Source: JBGOUJ01 sp041477005 (GTDB taxonomy: Bacteria > Acidobacteriota > Terriglobia > Bryobacterales > JACQDG01). Taken from it: a DNA stretch of 6,543 nucleotides. The notes under the pieces are model-generated. The model did no database searches and had not been told where the DNA came from. It worked only from the letters and a program-made list of their open reading frames with translations. The position numbers and the translations under genes were made by a program. The first letter of the stretch is position 1; each line of letters starts with the position of its first letter. Location: assembly GCA_041477005.1 (NCBI GenBank), contig JBGOUJ010000445.1, positions 1 to 6,543 on the forward strand, in the 5' to 3' direction. Shown piece by piece: positions 4,901 to 6,543 of the stretch.

Positions 4901-6540
4901 TGCCGTCGCGTCGGGCTCTGTGGCTATCCGGCGCAGTGGTTTTGGCAGCGATCGGCCTGCTCGCCACCGACCGCCCCATCATTCTCCACGTCACGCCGGT
5001 CCCCGGCCTGAGTTTTGCGCATCGGAACTCTCCCACCACGCAGAAGTATTTGATAGAAACCATGGGCGGCGGAGTTGCCCTGCTCGATTACAACAACGAC
5101 GGCCTGCTCGATATTTTTCTCGTAAACAGCGGCCGCCTGGAGGATCCGGTCAAGATGCCGGCCCGGTTCTCGCGCGGCGATCCCGCCTACTGGAACCGCC
5201 TCTACCGCCAGAACCGCGACGGGACCTTTACCGACGTCACCGAGCGGGCGGGGCTTGCCCGCGCGGGCGAAGCCAACTACGGCATGGGCGTCGCCACCGG
5301 CGATTATGATAACGACGGATTCACCGATGTCTACGTCACCAGTTACGGCCGCAATGTGCTCTATCACAACAATGGCGACGGCACATTCACCGACGTGACG
5401 GCGCGGGCGGGGGTCGGGGGCGGCGGCTGGTCGGCGTCCGCCGGATTTTTCGATTACGATGGCGACGGCAAACTCGATCTGTTTGTCACGCGGTATCTCG
5501 ATTGGGATATAGGGCGCAATATCCTCTGCGGGTCGCTCTTCCGCCTCTACTGCCGGCCGGACAAGTTCGGCGGGGTGGCGAGTATCCTCTATCACAACGA
5601 GGGCCACGGCGCCTTCCGCGATGTGAGCCGCGAATCGGGAATTGCAGCGGTGAAGGGGAAGTCTCTCGGCGTGGCTTTCAACGATTACGATAACGACGGC
5701 CTGCCCGACGTCTTCGTCGCCAACGACGGCATGGAGCAGTTCCTGTGGCGTAACAACGGCGACGGGACGTTCACCAATCGGGCGCTCGAGGCGGGGGTGG
5801 CGCTTTCCGACGATGGAAAGGCCTACTCCGGAATGGGCGTGGATTTTGCCGACTACGACAACGACGGCCGGCCGGATCTGGTGGTGACCGACTTGGCCAC
5901 GGAAGTGTACGCGCTCTATCACAACGAGGGGAAGGGGCTGTTTCGCTATACCAGTCTCCCCACGGGCCTCGGGGCGCTCAGCTCGCGAAGCTCCGGCTGG
6001 GGCGTCGGCTGGCGCGACTTCGACAATGACGGTTGGAAGGACCTGTTTGCGGCGCAGGGCCACGTCACGGATAATATCGACCGGTTGGATCCGGGCTTGC
6101 GCTATAAAGAGGTTCCGCTGCTGGCGAGAAACGTCGGAGGAAAACTCGAGCGGGTCGAGATCGAAGGCATCAGCGCGGTCGCTGGACGCGGCGCTGCTTT
6201 TGGCGACCTGGATGGCAATGGCTTCATCGATGTAGTCATGACAGTTCTGGGCGACCGGCCGGTGATTTTTCGGAATGCAGGCAATGGGAACCATTGGCTG
6301 ATCGTTTCTCTGGTTGGGTCGCGCAGCAATCGCGACGGCTTTGGCGCCAAGGTGACGGTCAACGGGCAATCGGGCTACGGGACATCCGCCGGGAGTTATC
6401 TCTCGGCGAACGATAAGCGGCTGCACTTCGGGTTGGGGCGGGCGCGCGAAGCCCGAGTCGAGGTCCGATGGCCGAGTGGAAGGGCGCAGGTGCTGGAGCG
6501 CGTTTCCGCAGACCGGGTCCTCACGGTCAAGGAGCCATAA
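4900..6540 (+). CDS. Exported CRTAC1-like FG-GAP/VCBS repeat protein with C-terminal ASPIC/UnbV domain
   Basis: The protein has 546 residues. A basic start (MPSRRA) and a hydrophobic segment (about 8-23) form a signal peptide or membrane anchor. Seven calcium-binding DxDxDG-type loops begin near residues 63, 135, 185, 262, 318, 373 and 436. Most are DYDNDG or close to it; the last is DLDGNG. Between several of them are LYHNNGDGTFTDVT-like strands. This suggests a seven-bladed beta-propeller. C210 and C218 (segment LYCRPDKFGG) could form a disulfide. From about 465 to the end is the ASPIC/UnbV domain (HWLIVSL, DGFGAKV, HFGLG, VRWPSG). Such proteins are secreted or surface-bound, and their ligands are mostly unknown. 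I chose ATG 4900 because it overlaps the upstream stop as TAATG, has GAAGG four bases upstream and starts at the signal peptide. ATG 4867 would add 11 residues without a ribosome-binding site. Confidence 0.9.
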   Translation: MPSRRALWLSGAVVLAAIGLLATDRPIILHVTPVPGLSFAHRNSPTTQKYLIETMGGGVALLDYNNDGLLDIFLVNSGRLEDPVKMPARFSRGDPAYWNRLYRQNRDGTFTDVTERAGLARAGEANYGMGVATGDYDNDGFTDVYVTSYGRNVLYHNNGDGTFTDVTARAGVGGGGWSASAGFFDYDGDGKLDLFVTRYLDWDIGRNILCGSLFRLYCRPDKFGGVASILYHNEGHGAFRDVSRESGIAAVKGKSLGVAFNDYDNDGLPDVFVANDGMEQFLWRNNGDGTFTNRALEAGVALSDDGKAYSGMGVDFADYDNDGRPDLVVTDLATEVYALYHNEGKGLFRYTSLPTGLGALSSRSSGWGVGWRDFDNDGWKDLFAAQGHVTDNIDRLDPGLRYKEVPLLARNVGGKLERVEIEGISAVAGRGAAFGDLDGNGFIDVVMTVLGDRPVIFRNAGNGNHWLIVSLVGSRSNRDGFGAKVTVNGQSGYGTSAGSYLSANDKRLHFGLGRAREARVEVRWPSGRAQVLERVSADRVLTVKEP

Positions 6541-6543
6541 TGC
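6540..6543 (+). CDS. Start of a third operon gene, cut by the window edge
   Basis: The stop TAA (6538-6540) overlaps ATG (6540-6542), the same TAATG junction as between the two preceding genes. AAGGAG (6529-6534) lies five bases before this ATG, inside the end of the preceding gene, which is strong support for a real start. Only one codon and one base are visible, so nothing can be said about the product. Confidence 0.65.

Noticed and set aside
4924..6426. 500-codon open frame on the minus strand opposite the CRTAC1-like gene
   Set aside because: Its product is a low-complexity Val/Ile/Ala/Asp-rich mirror of the repeated calcium loops. The plus-strand frame has clear domains, so this is a GC-driven shadow.
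1..6543. Search by eye for CRISPR arrays, tRNA genes, insertion-sequence ends and phage attachment sites
   Set aside because: No regularly spaced repeats, no tRNA-like cloverleaf and no transposase or integrase gene were seen.

Overview
The window is high-GC bacterial DNA. The best guess at origin is an acidobacterium of the Solibacter/Bryobacter type. This rests on family composition (a Tat-signal DegT-family protein next to a CRTAC1-like FG-GAP/ASPIC-UnbV protein) and on general sequence character; there is no rRNA or other decisive marker, so the assignment is an inference.

Positions 1-2714 are a conserved housekeeping pair: rpsO (ribosomal protein S15) followed by pnp (polynucleotide phosphorylase). 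Both are complete and look functional. The rpsO leader can fold so that its purine-rich ribosome-binding region is paired. A hairpin followed by T-rich DNA lies just after rpsO, and the pnp leader can form several hairpins, two of which exclude each other. This is the layout expected where S15 and PNPase each control their own expression, but the structures are read by eye.

Positions 2715-2949 are non-coding on the plus strand and dense in structure: a 9-bp inverted repeat, a short dispersed-repeat-like palindrome, two adjacent 19-bp repeats and an intrinsic terminator for pnp.

Convergent to pnp, on the minus strand, lies a small two-helix membrane protein resembling the SLATT family of predicted conflict-system effectors. 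Its stop overlaps the ATG of a 14-codon ORF whose frame, after one TGA, continues into a 17-codon proline/lysine-rich stretch. This minus-strand pair is the most unusual part of the window and looks like an accessory insertion between housekeeping DNA and the next operon.

Positions 3500-6543 hold a plus-strand operon. It has an extended -10 promoter, then a Tat-signal DegT/DnrJ/EryC1-type PLP aminotransferase, then an exported seven-repeat FG-GAP/VCBS protein with a C-terminal ASPIC/UnbV domain, then the first codon of a third gene. Both junctions are the same one-base TAATG stop/start overlap, so the genes are probably translationally coupled. The first two products are both predicted to cross or sit in the cytoplasmic membrane, which suggests a shared extracytoplasmic role. 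The substrate cannot be read from the sequence.
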